DNA of 64,000 nucleotides from Telopea speciosissima (GCF_018873765.1 NC_057926.1:52805878-52869877); one strand, 5' to 3'; shown: positions 53,266 through 64,000, numbered from the stretch's first letter. The notes: generated by a model from the sequence alone, not told the origin. Program-made: numbers and translations.

Positions 53266-56200
53266 CACACACACACCAACGATGCTCTATGCTCAATTTT
53301 AAAGAGCCTTATCTTTTTTAGAGCTGCTACCCTCTTTGCCAGTTTTGGTGAATGAATGAAAACTCCATGAATTTATATGTTGGTTTCTTTAAATAACAAA
53401 TATCTTATTAAAGAAGGGGAGTTGAGAGCATTCTCAATGGATTCTACCATAAATACTAATTAAAGAGGGAAGTTGAGAGGATTCTTGATATTGATGGATT
53501 CTAGAAGCAAGGATAGGAGGGTAGGGGAAATAGCAGAGCAAAAACCACTCGTCCGCCTAGAAACATGTTCTATTCACAATGTCGAAATAATCACCACTTT
53601 GTGGCTGCCTGTTTTCAATGACATTGCGATAGCCTTGAAGGGAGTAGCAGCAGCGCTAGAACTCAAACAGGTACGCTCTCCCCTCTATTTTTTTTTTTCT
53701 TTTAAGGTAGCGATGATGGAGTGGCGGTGGCCACTACAACTTCTCTTCATTGGCAGCAATTGTTGTAGGTGCCACTGCTACTGCTTCTTCAATCTTCTTA
53801 TTCTTCCAGCTCCCCCTTCCATCTTCATCTTCTTCTAATTATGACGCTGCTGCTATTGCTACCATGGCGCTAGGGAGAGCATGTGCCACCGAGGCCAAAG
53901 CACCTTGGAGAATAAGGCGGCAGCTTGCCTTGACCTTACTAACTTAACCCCAAAAAAGGAGCTTGTGCGAATTGTTGGGTGTGCACAAACAAGTACCTAC
54001 TAGATGGTTCGATTGAGCGTCTTAAAGCTCGCTTGGTTGCCAAAGGGTATACTCAGATGAATGGGGTTAAACTATTTTGAGACATTTCCTCTAGTGGCTC
54101 GTCTTAACTCTGTTCGTGTACTTATATCCATGGCAATTAATATTGACTAGCTCTGTTTTAGCTGGATATCAAAAATGATTTTATCTATGGTGATCTTGAG
54201 GAGGAGGTATATATGGAGCATCCTCTGGGTATGTAATGTAGTTCTACATTGGTAGAACACCAACTAGAAGCCAATAACCAGGATCTGTTCTTAAATGGGT
54301 AATTCGGTTAGGTCAAATATGTGAAAATTGTAAAATTAGGGTTAGGGTTTGATGGGACCTAGGGTTAGATGTTAGGGTTAATTTAGGAGTGTGTGGATTA
54401 TATGGGAGAGAAGAGATGTTGAAAGTTATTGTTAAATCAGATGCCTAAATCTGAAGTAATTGAGGAATCCTAGTAGACATAGGACTGGGGTAAAAGGGTA
54501 ATTTCAGACAATTAGCTGGGTGGATGGTAATGAAATTTGGATAAAGTCTCTCTTAGGGTTTGAGGAAGATTCGATCAAAATTTAAGCAGGTTCTAACGGT
54601 TAGATTTGGCTGGGCAGAATTCTCGCGAAACTCACCTTACATGTAACCTTCTAGAAGGAAAGAAGAATAATTGCAGAAGTTCAATTTCAGGCTTACTTGT
54701 TGTTTGAAAATATCTTGAACCTTGCAAAGAAATTCCAACAACTGAATATGTTTCTTCAAGAGATCGGCTATGGCAGAATTGAAACTTGAGTGGAGTTTGA
54801 TTGGAGATCGATGGAGGGGGTTGGGGAAGGGGATGGCTATCTCAGCTCGCCCTGGGCATCTCACCCAACCTATCTTAGGATTTTTAATAAAGGCCAAAGC
54901 CAATATTTCATTAATCAAATTTGTGTTCAATGCTAGCCTCCCTAAAAAACTGATATAAATGACTCAAAAATAGACTTAGACACTAAAAGGAAAGGCCTAA
55001 CCCTATCCTTAACTAATAAGGTAACCTAAATTGACTAAGAAAATGAAATAATAAAGAAAACAAACTCAAAATAGGACTCTAACTAAACTAAGGAAGTAAA
55101 TCCCATTTTCCTACTTTCTACCCATATTTTAGGCCCATTAAAACTGGCCAATTACAAAATAAACCTATGGGATCAAAAGCCCAACACATATATAACCCAA
55201 CCCAAATCTTATTTCCACTAAAATAAGCCCTAAATGACCTATTTACATCAGTATGTATCTCAGGGGGAGAATGCGTCCAAGGTTTGCCGTCTTCATAAGG
55301 CTATTTATGAGCTGAAATAGTCTACTTGTGTTTGGTTTGACAAGAAGGTGGGCCTTGGTGCAATAGTAAGGTTGCTCCATTGTGACCACATGGTCATGGG
55401 TACGAGTCTGGAAACAGCCTCTCCGCTAAAGCAAGGGTAAGGCTGCGTACATTATGACCCTCCCCAGACCCCGTAGTGGTGGGAGCCTCGTGCACTGGGT
55501 ATGCCATGTTTTTTTGTTTGGTTTGACAAGTTCAATAAAGTTATTGGTGGTATCGACTCACTTAGTGCTTCTCTAATCACTCTGTATTTGTTCATCATCA
55601 TGGTTCCAAGGTCATCATTCTTGTTGTATATGTTGATGATATTATCATTTTTAGTAATGACTCTTCTGATATTGAACATTGTCAAAGGAATATTTACATC
55701 AACATTTCTAGATGGAGTTGGAGATACTTAGATATTTCTTGGGAATTGAAGTTATTCATAGTAACAAAAGTGCTGGTTTGTTTCAGAGAAAGTTTGTGAT
55801 TGATCTTTTATTTGAAATTGGCATGTTGGGTAGTAAGCCGGTTGGTTGATAACCTTGTGGATCCTCATCTAAAACATAGGGCATGTGATGACAAAGAATT
55901 TGTGGATAAAGATCAATAAAGGAGGCTGGTTGGAAAGCTTATTTATTTGATTGTTACTCGTCCAAATATTTTCTTTGTTGGTGTAATCAAATTGACTACG
56001 AACCAGGATACTAATGGCTATGAGGCTTAGGTAAGTGATAGTTGTAGTGTCGATAGTAGGTTTCAATGGAATGGTTAGGGGCTGGTTTTAGTGGTGATGA
56101 AAGAGAGTCGACAGGGTTTGATCGAGGGTTGATAGATGTTATCGGCTAAGGCTTTTATGGATGATTGGGAGGGCTTTGAAGGTGGATTTATGGTGAGCAA

Positions 56201-59200
56201 CAGCCAATAGTAGCAAAAAAAAAATAACAGTGAACCAATAGTAAGAAATGATGGAGGAAAAAAGGAAATAAGATATATAAGATAACCCAACCTTTGGAGA
56301 TCCACCCAAGGCCACTTGCTAACAAGTAATGAACTCAAAAGGAGATTGATTCTGTTGGTTGTAATTCATGGTTGCAATGACCAGCCATGATCTTTTTATA
56401 TAGCATGAGGATAGAGACATAAATGCCTATAGGTTACAACCACCAATGACTTTAGGTTACAACCATAAATGCCACAAATGACTTTAGGTTATAACCACAA
56501 TTGACTTTAGGTTATAACCATAAATGCCTAAATACTGATGTGGCTTTATAGATCAGCCTTACATGGTATTAAATGCAATCTAGGGAGGTGGGAAGTCATA
56601 GGATTTAGCCACAATATAATAAAGACACTTTAGGGAAACTCAAAAGACAGGAATAAAGAGGGCTAGGGAAGATGGATTAAGAATGGTCTGATCTAGTCCT
56701 AGCCCAGGAGGACTAGCCATCGGCTAGGCCTACTGCTACTGGCCAGGCTTGGGCCTGCGCACATAAGTTTTGGGTTTGGCTGCACTTTGTGGGCCTCTAG
56801 GATGCCCTGCATCATTTGTTGTTGGTGTCATCAGTCAATTTATGGTGAATCCTAAGCAGGCTCACTTGGATGCTGCTTGTCGCATTTTTAGATATCTTCA
56901 AGGTGCTCCTAGGAAAGGGCTTTTTACCGGTGTCGTAGTCATACAAATATAGTGGTTTATTCTGATGCTGGTTAGACTAGTGCTGACGGTAATTGTAGGT
57001 CTATTATTGAATATTGTAAATTTGTAGGTGGTAATCTTGTATCTTGGAGGAATAAGAAGCAGACTACAATGGCTCGGCCTAGCACAGAAGCTGAGTATTG
57101 CAGCGGAACTCATGTGGAACTAATGTGGCTGAAATCTCTCATTCATGAATTGGGTTTTTCAGTCACTAAACCCACGGAGATGTATTGTGACAATTAGGCT
57201 ATTGTTTATATTATTAGTAATCTAGTGTTCTATAAGCGGACTAAACATATTAAAATCGATTGCCACTTTGTGCTCAATGCTATCATGCAGAAGCTCATTT
57301 CCACTCCGTTTGTTAGTTCCAGCAATCAACTTAGTGAAATATTTACTGAGTCTTTGTTTAAGCCTGCCTTTCAAAGTGGTTCCAAGCTGGGCATTGGAAA
57401 TGTCTATGCTCCAGCTTGAGGGGAGTGTTAAGTCTTATTAGGTGCTACCACTATTGTAAGGGTGTCTTTGGTAGTATACAGTGAAATATGGATAGTATTG
57501 TAATTAGTAGGTTTAAGTTATGCCCTTAGTTATACTTACATCTAATTTTCTATTTAATACAGTGTGGGTATCGGCTACAAGATTAATCTAGCCGAGACTC
57601 GTATTTTCTCTCTCTCGGTTTCCTTCTTCTTTCCTTTCTCTCTTTGATTATTCTTCTTCTTTCTTTCTGTCTCCTTTGGGCTTTGGTTGTTGTTTTATTA
57701 GAGATAAATATTAAAAAAAAAAGAAAAGGAGGAAAAAAAAGGCTGGAAGATATTGGAAAGGAGATTCACAGTACATGACTAGGCCATAGGGCCAAAGTCA
57801 AATATAAAAATGGAACTGGTAATTCAGTTCACAATCACTATGCCATCTTTTGTGAACCCAAGGGCATATGTGAAATATGGAGTATAAGGGAGATTCACAT
57901 TACATGAAAATTGGAACTCATGCACTGCTGCTTTTGCAGGTAACCCCCCCCCCCCTTTTTAATTCAAATCATGTGAATTGATTATAGTATCATGTATGAC
58001 TTCGAATAGAGCTGACTGGAGAGAAGGGATACGCGTAACATTGTAGCTGACGCCATTTAGTTGGGATAACGCTATGTAGTTGTTGTATGTGAATTGATGA
58101 TGAAGGAGCTGATTTGCATGGTCCTATTAACACATTATTTTCTATCCCTAGAAAATAATTATCAAGGTTACTTGTTAAAAATAAAACAAAAAGTCTTAGG
58201 CTGAGAGGGGGAGAGAGAGATTCTAACAAGATTGCCAATGACTTGACAAAACAAGGGATGCTTCAGCCTAACTTTGTTTTGCATATGGTATACCTCTGTG
58301 AGCTGTACTGTTTTTATGTTGGTTGCAATTGTCATGGGCTAGCTCCTTCAGTTGATTCCTTGTACAGGGCTGTAGGTACCACTGTACTAACATGTAATTC
58401 TACCTTCTTATCAATGGAATGTTACTAATCCCCACCACCCAAAAAAAAAGGCTCTTTTCGGCAACTATCTTATGCTTCATTTCACATTTAGTTAGTGCTT
58501 CAGATAAACAAAGAGAGCAATGTGGATCAGAAAATCACCTTTACTTTGGATACGTCGGGGGTATCAGGTGTTTGTACAGGATAGAACTTGTAAAACCGCA
58601 TAGTCTCAAATGCTGCTTTAGTCTCCTCACTCATTTCCTCTAGGACTTTTTTCCGAGCTTCACTTGCCTAAAAATTAAGGAATCCCACGTTACAATACGT
58701 AAGATCAGAACTTTAAGTCAATAAAGTTGGTCAAGGTGATATGAGAGAGTGTCCCAGTGCACGAGGCTCCTGCTACTGCAAGGTCTGAGAGGAGCAAATA
58801 TGCAGCCTTACCCCCTGCTTCGCAGGAGAGGCTGTTTCCAAGTTTTGAACCCGCAACCAACAGGCTGCAATAGCACAACTTAACCGTTATGCGTAGACTC
58901 GCCCACTTGGTAAGGCGATATGTGCTTGAAAAATACCTCTTGATTAGCTTTTGCCGCTTCTCTGACTTTCTCCTTGACAAATTCCTGAGCAAAAATGGCA
59001 AAGTATGAAAGTTGATAAGAAACAACTAAGAGCCAAGAGATCTATGAAAAGACAAGAAAAAGCCAAGAGTCACATGCTTTCCTTCAACAAAAATACCTTG
59101 AAAGCATCTTTCTGATCTTCAGATAATTTTTGCTCTTTAATTAGGTCATCAGTAAATTCCTGGATTTTACATAGACACGATTTAGGCCGAGAGAAATAAG

Positions 59201-61073
59201 GCAATTGACCAAGAGAAAAGAACAGTTCCTACATACAAGCAACAAAATTGACTGAGCACAGCAATGCTTCCTACATGGGTACTGAAATTGCCGATCTTTC
59301 ACCCAGGTTATTTCACGTTTGTGACTTACTGATTATTACATTACTCAATCAACAAATATCTACAGAAACTAAGGTCCTCATCTATTGGAAAAAACGGTAG
59401 CAGCTTATAAAAGGAAATGCTCAGCATGTAAAATAGATACAGGAGTGTCAGACCACGGCGTGGTAGCCTCATAAATCTCCTGTCACAAAGAAGTTGACTC
59501 AGTTGGGGAAATCATCACCATCTGAGCAAAAGTTTCTTTGAATGCTCAAAAAGTTGCAAAGTTCAAAACCAATGGTTAAGTATTGCAGTCTATGCAAGTT
59601 TTTCTGATTTTTAAGCAGGTGATCAGGATGAGATAAAAGGCAAATGCACACAAGTAGTTAATCTGTACCTCAAGTTCATCAAATTTCCAGTCAAAATCAC
59701 AAACGACCTGCAGGAAAGAGATCACAACCAAATATTACTTATTTCAGCTGAATTAAATTCTCTGACAGACCAAGTTCAGTCATCTCCTTTTGCTGCACTT
59801 TCACAACCCGCGCGAAGAGGATATTGGTGCAAGTCACACAAGCTTGGCAAAATCATTAGATATCAAAATGATCATTGCCTTAGCATTAAAAAGAGTGTCC
59901 CAGTGCACGAGGCTCCCACTACTGCAGGGTCTGGGAGGGGCAAATGTACTCAGCCTTACCCCCGCTTCTTGGAGAGGTTTCCATGTTTCAAACCCACAAC
60001 CTGATGGTTGCAATAGCGCAATTTAACCGTTGCGCCAAGGCTCATCCAATTTCCTATGCATTGTGTCATCTATTATCTTACAGGTTCTGGTTCAGACGGA
60101 TATAAGATATCAACAATTGTACTCTGCTCAAGTTCATCCTCCTTCAAAGGCTGGTAGAAATCTGTCGAGAGAACAAAACAAAGTTTCACAAAAGTAAATT
60201 CCTCATACAGTGAAAATAATTACATATCACATATTAGTCAAACCAGACCCTGCAGTGCCAGGAGCCTCATGCAATGGGTACGCATTTTTAGTCAAATCAG
60301 TTGAAACCATTCAGTCATTAGAAGAACCTATTGAACCAATCCACTATGCAGTCAGATGAAGGTCCACATGAACCACAGGATTTTTTCCCGTCTCTTTTCC
60401 CCTCCTTAGAGAGAGAAGGTGGTCAGGGACAAGTGAAAAGACAAACTTCAGCTAAACAAGAATCGCAAAAGGGTCAGAATCAGGACCACAATATCAAGCA
60501 GAGGGGAATATGGATTTCTATAACAAGATCTGGAAGACTGCTGAAACCTCCAGAAAGTGTAGAAAGCATAGAACAAGTGAAATAACTAGTATTCCTAAAA
60601 TTATGTAATGCTTAATTATTGAAGTCCATCTAATCTAAAAAAGACTTAAAGAAGCCAAATCAGTTGCCTGAATCATTAATGTGGAGCAGCTATTTCAACT
60701 GGAATCCAACTAGAATTAAAGCTACAAGAAATTTTCCCCATCTCAATATATCACACATCACTATACCAAGTAATCATATAATCAAGAGTAAGAGATCATC
60801 CATTACCATTATATGTTCAAATTTGACTCTACAAGCTAAAGGAGAAAATAGAATTTGAGGCCTCACAGAGGGGTACCAACTAAAATTACAGATAGTAACA
60901 TTCATAGTGCCAGGGCTTCAGACCGGCTAAGTACTACCTAAAAGAATAGATTATTAAAGTTGCAATGGGGAGCAAACGATGCCTAGATAAAAATAAGATT
61001 TTTAAGAAACTTACAAGGTAGACAATACTGATACTTCATGATATGCTCCAGCTTCAGGTTTCTCAAAGCAGCC
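50203..61073 (-). CDS. HIT4-like: HEAT INTOLERANT 4-like nuclear protein, 3' half (seven exons)
   Basis: Minus-strand exons: 61015-61073, 60082-60161, 59669-59707, 59097-59159, 58937-58984, 58539-58667, 50203-50331. All have AG/GT borders and consistent phase. The joined reading runs [18 protein letters not shown], then [69 protein letters not shown] and a block with [20 protein letters not shown] and TPDTPDVS, ending with [11 protein letters not shown]. This is the C-terminal half of the plant HIT4 family; Arabidopsis HIT4 is a chromatin-associated nuclear protein needed for heat-induced chromocentre decondensation. The last exon adds about 30 residues after K-A-H, longer than the usual end as I recall it. 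The 5' exons are not in the window. The last intron is 8.2 kb. Confidence 0.85.
50605..50800. repeat. TATCGG-rich repeat in the last HIT4-like intron
   Basis: TGGTATCAGTCGCCGTCGAT near the start and CGGCCGATCTGATACCGATT at the end give a loosely inverted structure, with repeated TATCAGTATCGATT-like words. It is related to 49650-49720. Likely a decayed nonautonomous element. Confidence 0.4.
51902..53950. other. Insertion block splitting the Copia RT
   Basis: The block starts with TAGGCGACAAGGTACCCACC-type words (51955) and holds two related stretches with TTAAAGAAGGGG(A/G)GTTGAGAG (52150 and 53410), separated by a GGCCTCGTTTGTTTGACATG-type MITE (52588-52790) and the (CT)n(CA)n microsatellite. 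Reading frames inside, such as 52790-53107 and 53473-53838, are not recognisable. Origin unclear. Confidence 0.45.
53191..53275. repeat. (CT)n-(CA)n compound microsatellite
   Basis: About 44 bases of perfect CT repeat run directly into about 40 bases of CA repeat with a single G interruption (CACACGCACA). It lies in the last intron of the HIT4-like gene. Confidence 0.95.
54234..55250 (-). mobile_element. About 1.0 kb LTR-like insertion in the Copia RT
   Basis: The RT reading breaks after CCTCTGG-GTATG and resumes at GTATG-TATCTCAGGGG, so GTATG (54229-54233 and 55251-55255) is a 5 bp target duplication. On the minus strand the insert begins TGATGTAAATAGGTC and ends ACTACATTA, near TG...CA. 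No coding sequence was found. A solo LTR is the simplest reading. Confidence 0.6.
55345..55514 (+). mobile_element. Au-type SINE with 16 bp target duplication
   Basis: The head GGGCCTTGGTGCAATAGTAA, a box-B region with ACGAGTCTGGAAACAGCC, the body GGTAAGGCTGCGTACATTAT and the 3' end AGCCTCGTGCACTGGGTATG with a T-run are the standard parts of plant Au SINEs. TGTTTGGTTTGACAAG flanks it perfectly (55329-55344 and 55515-55530). It inserted in the decayed Copia RT, restoring W-F-D-K on both sides. Confidence 0.92.
55985..56816. mobile_element. Insertion splitting the Copia RNase H region
   Basis: TTGTTGGTGTAATCA (about 55974) and TTGTTGGTGTCATCA (about 56818) flank the block as a diverged direct repeat, and the pol reading V-G-V-I repeats on both sides. 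Inside are repeated GACTTTAGGTTA(C/T)AACCA units (56430-56525). No reading frame was identified. Confidence 0.45.
57426..57720 (+). mobile_element. Start of the 3' LTR of the Copia element
   Basis: A polypurine tract (TTGAGGGGAG, 57416-57425) directly precedes TGTTAAGTCTTATTAGG, the expected start of a 3' LTR just after the pol stop. The CTCGGTTTCCTTC stretch and A-run near 57710 are near its end, but a CA terminus and target duplication are not clear. Confidence 0.6.
57720..58538. other. Right part of the last HIT4-like intron
   Basis: No gene. It holds a poly(A) tract (57711-57740), a poly(C) run (57945-57955), a (GA)n stretch (58207-58220) and a segment with TTGTACAGGGCTGTAGGTACC (58358-58400) whose following A-run at 58440 looks like a retroposed tail. 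Confidence 0.4.
58746..58912 (-). mobile_element. Au-type SINE in a HIT4-like intron
   Basis: Reverse complement of the SINE body: CCAGTGCACGAGGCTCC, GCAGCCTTACCCCCTGCTT, GAGAGGCTGTTTCCAAG and CGCCCACTTGG at the tRNA-like end. More diverged than the copy at 55345. It sits between exons 58539-58667 and 58937-58984. Confidence 0.8.
59893..60048 (-). mobile_element. Au-type SINE in a HIT4-like intron
   Basis: CCAGTGCACGAGGCTCCCAC, CTCAGCCTTACCCCCGCTTC, GAGAGGTTTCCATG and GCGCCAAGGCTC place it in the same family, reversed. It lies between exons 59669-59707 and 60082-60161, 34 bp from the latter. Confidence 0.8.
60244..60292 (+). mobile_element. 3' fragment of an Au-type SINE
   Basis: CCAGACCCTGCAGTGCCAGG through AGCCTCATGCAATGGGTACG is the SINE 3' end only, cut at its 5' side. 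It lies between exons 60082-60161 and 61015-61073 of the HIT4-like gene. Confidence 0.65.
60300..61010. other. HIT4-like intron, no further gene
   Basis: Unremarkable AT-rich intron sequence. An 84-codon plus-strand frame (60331-60585) matches no family I know and has no supporting context. Confidence 0.4.
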
Positions 61074-61549
61074 CTGCAGTATACAGATTCAAGGATAAGA
61101 TTTCCTTACAACAGTGACAGCATAGAAGGTTGAAGACACTAACAGGCTAACAGCACCGAAAGGAAGCTTTCAAAGCAACCTTAAAAGGATGCAGTAAAAG
61201 GAAGACAAACATTAAGATCATTCCAAGCTATGCATTCAGAAGCTGATGGCATATCACGTATAAATTAAAGTGAAATGATAAGGAAGTTAGTTACATACAA
61301 CTGAATCAAGCAAGATAATGGGAACCGATGAGGAGAAAGCTTGTTGGTCTGGTTACTAAAGGATTTCTATGATTGACGCAAACATGGCCTGTTTTGTGAT
61401 CCCATGTGCTTAGCAAAACTGAGCCACAATAGGAAGATCCAAGACATAAGCAGTTCCCAGCCAGACAATATAATGTAGAAATCAACTCCAAACAGGTCAA
61501 TATGACATGCCATTCCACATATGAACTATTAAAGAAAATTCTGTAGTTT

Positions 61550-62280
61550 TTTTTGGGTGATCGGAAAAATATCCAACAAAGCACAGATTCAGAGCAAGAA
61601 AAGGAAAAAAAAATAAATACATGGAGAAAGCTCCACAACAAAATCAACAGCCTATCCTTACAGCCAAATCAATCGGAAGAGGAAACAAAAGAACGGCAAA
61701 CCAATACAACTTATCACCTGAGCTTATTTCAAGAGGACGAAACCAACAGAGGAGGGAACCACAAGACTGACCAAGATAAACAAAGGCCTTACCAAAAACA
61801 ACCCAACACCGCTACTATCATCTTTTCTTCTTCTTCTTCTTCTTCTTCTTCTTTTTTAGAAGACTTCTCCTCGATATGGAAGGTCCTCACCATGAGGAGA
61901 ACAGGGATTAGACGACTCGCAAGCTTCGTCAACGAAGCCATCATTGTCCGTACCCCTCTCAACAATCGGCAAAGAAGAACCGGATTTTAAATTATGAATT
62001 CTGCTGCTTCTGCTGCAATCCTGACTATTAGAATTACAAGTGGTGGCAACAACATCCATAAAAGTGGTGGGATGACTGGTTGGGCCATGGACAAAGAGCT
62101 GCCCCCCGAACTAGCATTACAACAACCAATAGTAAAAGCAACATCACTACCAGCCTCACTACCCTTTGAAACAATATTAAACTCAGATGAAGCATCACCC
62201 ACTCCCACTTGTAATCATATTATTAGTGAAATCATTGTTTATGCCACCCGCCCCCCCGCATAGAATCAATAATTAAACCA
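61550..62280 (-). mobile_element. LINE-like retroposed fragment
   Basis: On the minus strand the block ends in TTTTTCCGATCACCC followed by an A-run (61550-61558), the usual 3' end of plant L1-type elements. A (CTT)n run (61828-61855) and minus-strand frames rich in Ser and Asp lie upstream; no reverse transcriptase is present. The left flank (61074-61549) is plain intron. Confidence 0.45.
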
Positions 62281-62324
62281 ACAAATAATAAACTCCCACT
62301 AGTACTCACTTCATTGATGGCACC

Positions 62325-62593
62325 AAGCTCGAACTGTTAGGGAAGGGTAACTTCAATGTATACATCAACACTCCCTTGCACGTGCAGGCCAAGATCCCAT
62401 GGCCCTTGCATATAGCTCACGTGGCATTTCCTGCACGGCACCAAGGGAGAAGAAATGTCGGGAAAACTCTTCTGATGTACTTCCCAGGAGTTGAACACTT
62501 GACCTCCTTGCCTACTATGATACCATGTTCGCCACCATTTCACCTAAAAGCTCGAACTGTTAGGGAAGGGTAGCATCAATGTATACATCAACA
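62325..62593 (-). mobile_element. TRIM-like miniature LTR retroelement
   Basis: On the minus strand a 68 bp LTR (62526-62593) runs from TGTTGATGTATACATTGATG to TGGTGGCGAACA. It is followed by TGGTATCATAG, close to the tRNA-Met primer site. After about 155 bp comes GTGCAAGGGAG (polypurine-like), then a second LTR copy starting TGTTGATGTATACATTGAAG (62325-62370) that is cut after about 46 bp. No coding capacity, as expected for TRIMs. Confidence 0.7.
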
Positions 62594-64000
62594 ACATTCA
62601 CATCACGGACAGGGGTGCATGGTGCAACGTTCTCATTGAGGATTGAGGCGCACTCAGGAACATGCTTATCAGAACCCAACTGAGCAGCTAAAAAAAAAAC
62701 CACGACATCGTTTCCATACTGATGACCTCCACCATCGAAAGCCAAATGAGAAGGACTAACCTCCTTGTAGACACCAATTTTTGTCACCACCTTTGGCGAG
62801 GATGACAACGAGACACGGACAATGGGTGACGTACCTTTCCTCCACCCAGATCCTAAATCACCTAACCCATGGGCCTAGAGACCATTTGAAACCAAACAAT
62901 GGCCCAGTTGGGCCCAAAAAATGAAATGAGGGGAAGTACACTGTCCACGGCACTGTGGAGGGGTCCTATGGCGCCGGGACCACTTTCGACGTCAGCTAGA
63001 TGACGTCGCCCACGGCGCCGTGGATAAGGCCTCCACGGCGCCGTGGAGGTCATATCCGGCCCAGGGTGGGGATCACCTCCCCCTATAAATAGGATGGTCC
63101 CCCTCCCTCCAAAGCAAGTTCTCTCGGGGAGGGAGACCCTCCAGAGGCCGTTTTGCCCCCTTTTTGCACTCTTTTCCCCATTTTTCCCTCTTGTGAGTGT
63201 GTGAGTGAGTGAAGTCTTTGGGCGTGGGTAGATCCTTTGATTACCCATTCGATAATAGAGCGATCCCGCTCTTAGATCTTGTTATCTCGTCTGTGCAAGG
63301 ATAACAAGTGAAACCCTTCGTGACAGACGTTATTCTGTCCATTTGTTCATCGCCAAGCTTCTTAAAAGCGCCATTATTCTGCCCAAAAGGAATCGGCGTC
63401 GGTCCATTCGTCCGTCTCTCCTGAGCCAAGGGAATACCTCTACACGGGTAAAATTACTGCATTTTTATCATTTTAATGTAGTCCTTTCGTGTCTCATCGC
63501 TTTAGTGTACATTTTGTATATATAATATAGTTTATTATGTCATAATGTAGCATACATGATGCTTCCCCCATAATAAGTAAGAGAGAATATTTATCATTTT
63601 GTAGCATCTATTACAGAGAGACCGGTTTAGGCCGGGCGAGTGGGTGTCTAACACCTTCCCACACTCGTAACCTGACCCCTTACCCGAACCTCTGGTCGGA
63701 CCATATGGAGTCACGTAGCCCGGTTCTGTTCACAATGGATAGGGCTACACTTAATGGGTCCTAGGCCCTAACCCTAGGTGGCGACTTCACATCATTTTTG
63801 TATATTTTAATGCATGATCCCAATCCCCCTATATCATTCTACACATTGACAATATTATCCATATTAATACATCTGTCGCCAAAGAGGCTACGGAAACCTC
63901 GTAGACCGTGAGGACCATGGTAATTACACTCCTTCAATCCCGTCGCAACAACTGGAGACCGATGGTGAGGGTGGCCCAAGCTTGCACCGATTGCAACCCC
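62594..64000. mobile_element. LTR-like retroelement region at the right edge
   Basis: This GC-rich block carries the palindrome CCACGGCGCCGTGG twice (about 63010-63023 and 63031-63044), a TATA-like CTATAAATAGGA (63083-63094) and a CT-rich leader. It then continues with GATAGAGCGATCCCGCTC-like sequence (63251) and GGCCGGGCGAGTGGGTGTCT (63632). The layout suggests an LTR with promoter and 5' leader of a Gypsy-type element cut by the window edge. No gag or pol reading was found. Confidence 0.5.

Larger units (their letters stand above)
51590..57425 (+). pseudogene. Decayed Copia pol (integrase end, RT, RNase H), antisense in an intron
   Basis: The pieces run in order on the plus strand. The integrase tail is KCVFLG then [20 protein letters not shown] (51609-51720). 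The start of RT is [19 protein letters not shown] (about 51838-51900). RT continues with [20 protein letters not shown] (about 53975-54230), [18 protein letters not shown] (55262-55318) and the YVDD active site (about 55625-55640). After [11 protein letters not shown] and [20 protein letters not shown] come RNase H pieces with [10 protein letters not shown] and [11 protein letters not shown], ending at IGNVYAPA (57417). Stops and frameshifts are frequent. Foreign insertions split it at about 51902-53950, 54234-55250, 55345-55514 and about 55985-56816. The orientation opposes the HIT4-like host gene. Confidence 0.85.

Noticed and set aside
53473-53947. Open frames of 121 and 65 codons near the Copia RT
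   Set aside because: They lie inside an insertion block with microsatellites, and no domain is recognisable.

Overview
This is a plant nuclear window. The genes have introns, the noncoding DNA is AT-rich and packed with retrotransposons, foldback MITEs and tRNA-derived SINEs of the Au type, and the protein families (ankyrin-PGG, F-box, WIP, HIT4-like) belong to flowering plants. I cannot name the species from the sequence.

Positions 1-40450 hold a tandem array of five ankyrin-repeat plus PGG-domain membrane-protein genes, all on the minus strand and all built the same way: ankyrin exon 1, ankyrin exon 2, then a PGG/transmembrane exon 3. From left to right they are: A (1869-5182, pseudogene); B (7480-12153, open, with an apparent extra 5' intron containing a MITE); C (15309-26375, a pseudogene split by a retroposed insertion, a 3.6 kb solo LTR, a roughly 1 kb unclassified insert and a 274 bp inverted-repeat element); D (29343-33634, intact, 760 aa, with a proline-rich linker); and E (35836-40389, intact, 594 aa, the most divergent). 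Genes B to E keep a TATA box about 50 bp upstream of the first ATG. Two promoter-plus-ATG stubs (about 735-835 and 6236-6335) are footprints of further lost copies. The architecture is that of the Arabidopsis ACD6/ITN1 class, which is linked to defence, salicylate and stress signalling; a role in this plant is inference.

Positions 40450-50200 carry many MITEs, two hAT-type elements with 8 bp target duplications, an F-box pseudogene (45533-46822, minus) and a small wound-induced-polypeptide (WIP, DUF3774) gene (47833-48120, plus).

Positions 50203-61073 hold the 3' half of a HEAT INTOLERANT 4-like gene on the minus strand, as seven exons with exact, phase-consistent junctions. Its last intron (8.2 kb) contains a decayed Copia pol region in antisense orientation, itself interrupted by other insertions including a SINE with a 16 bp target duplication. 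Its 5' exons lie beyond the right edge.

Positions 61100-64000 are repeats: LINE-like sequence, a TRIM-like mini-retroelement and an LTR-like region with GC-rich palindromes.

The observation I rate highest is copy B. A foldback MITE sits between directly repeated coding segments with a good GT donor and a polypyrimidine-AG acceptor in matching phase, which looks like intron birth from a transposable element. All exon models were assigned by eye, without transcripts or database searches.
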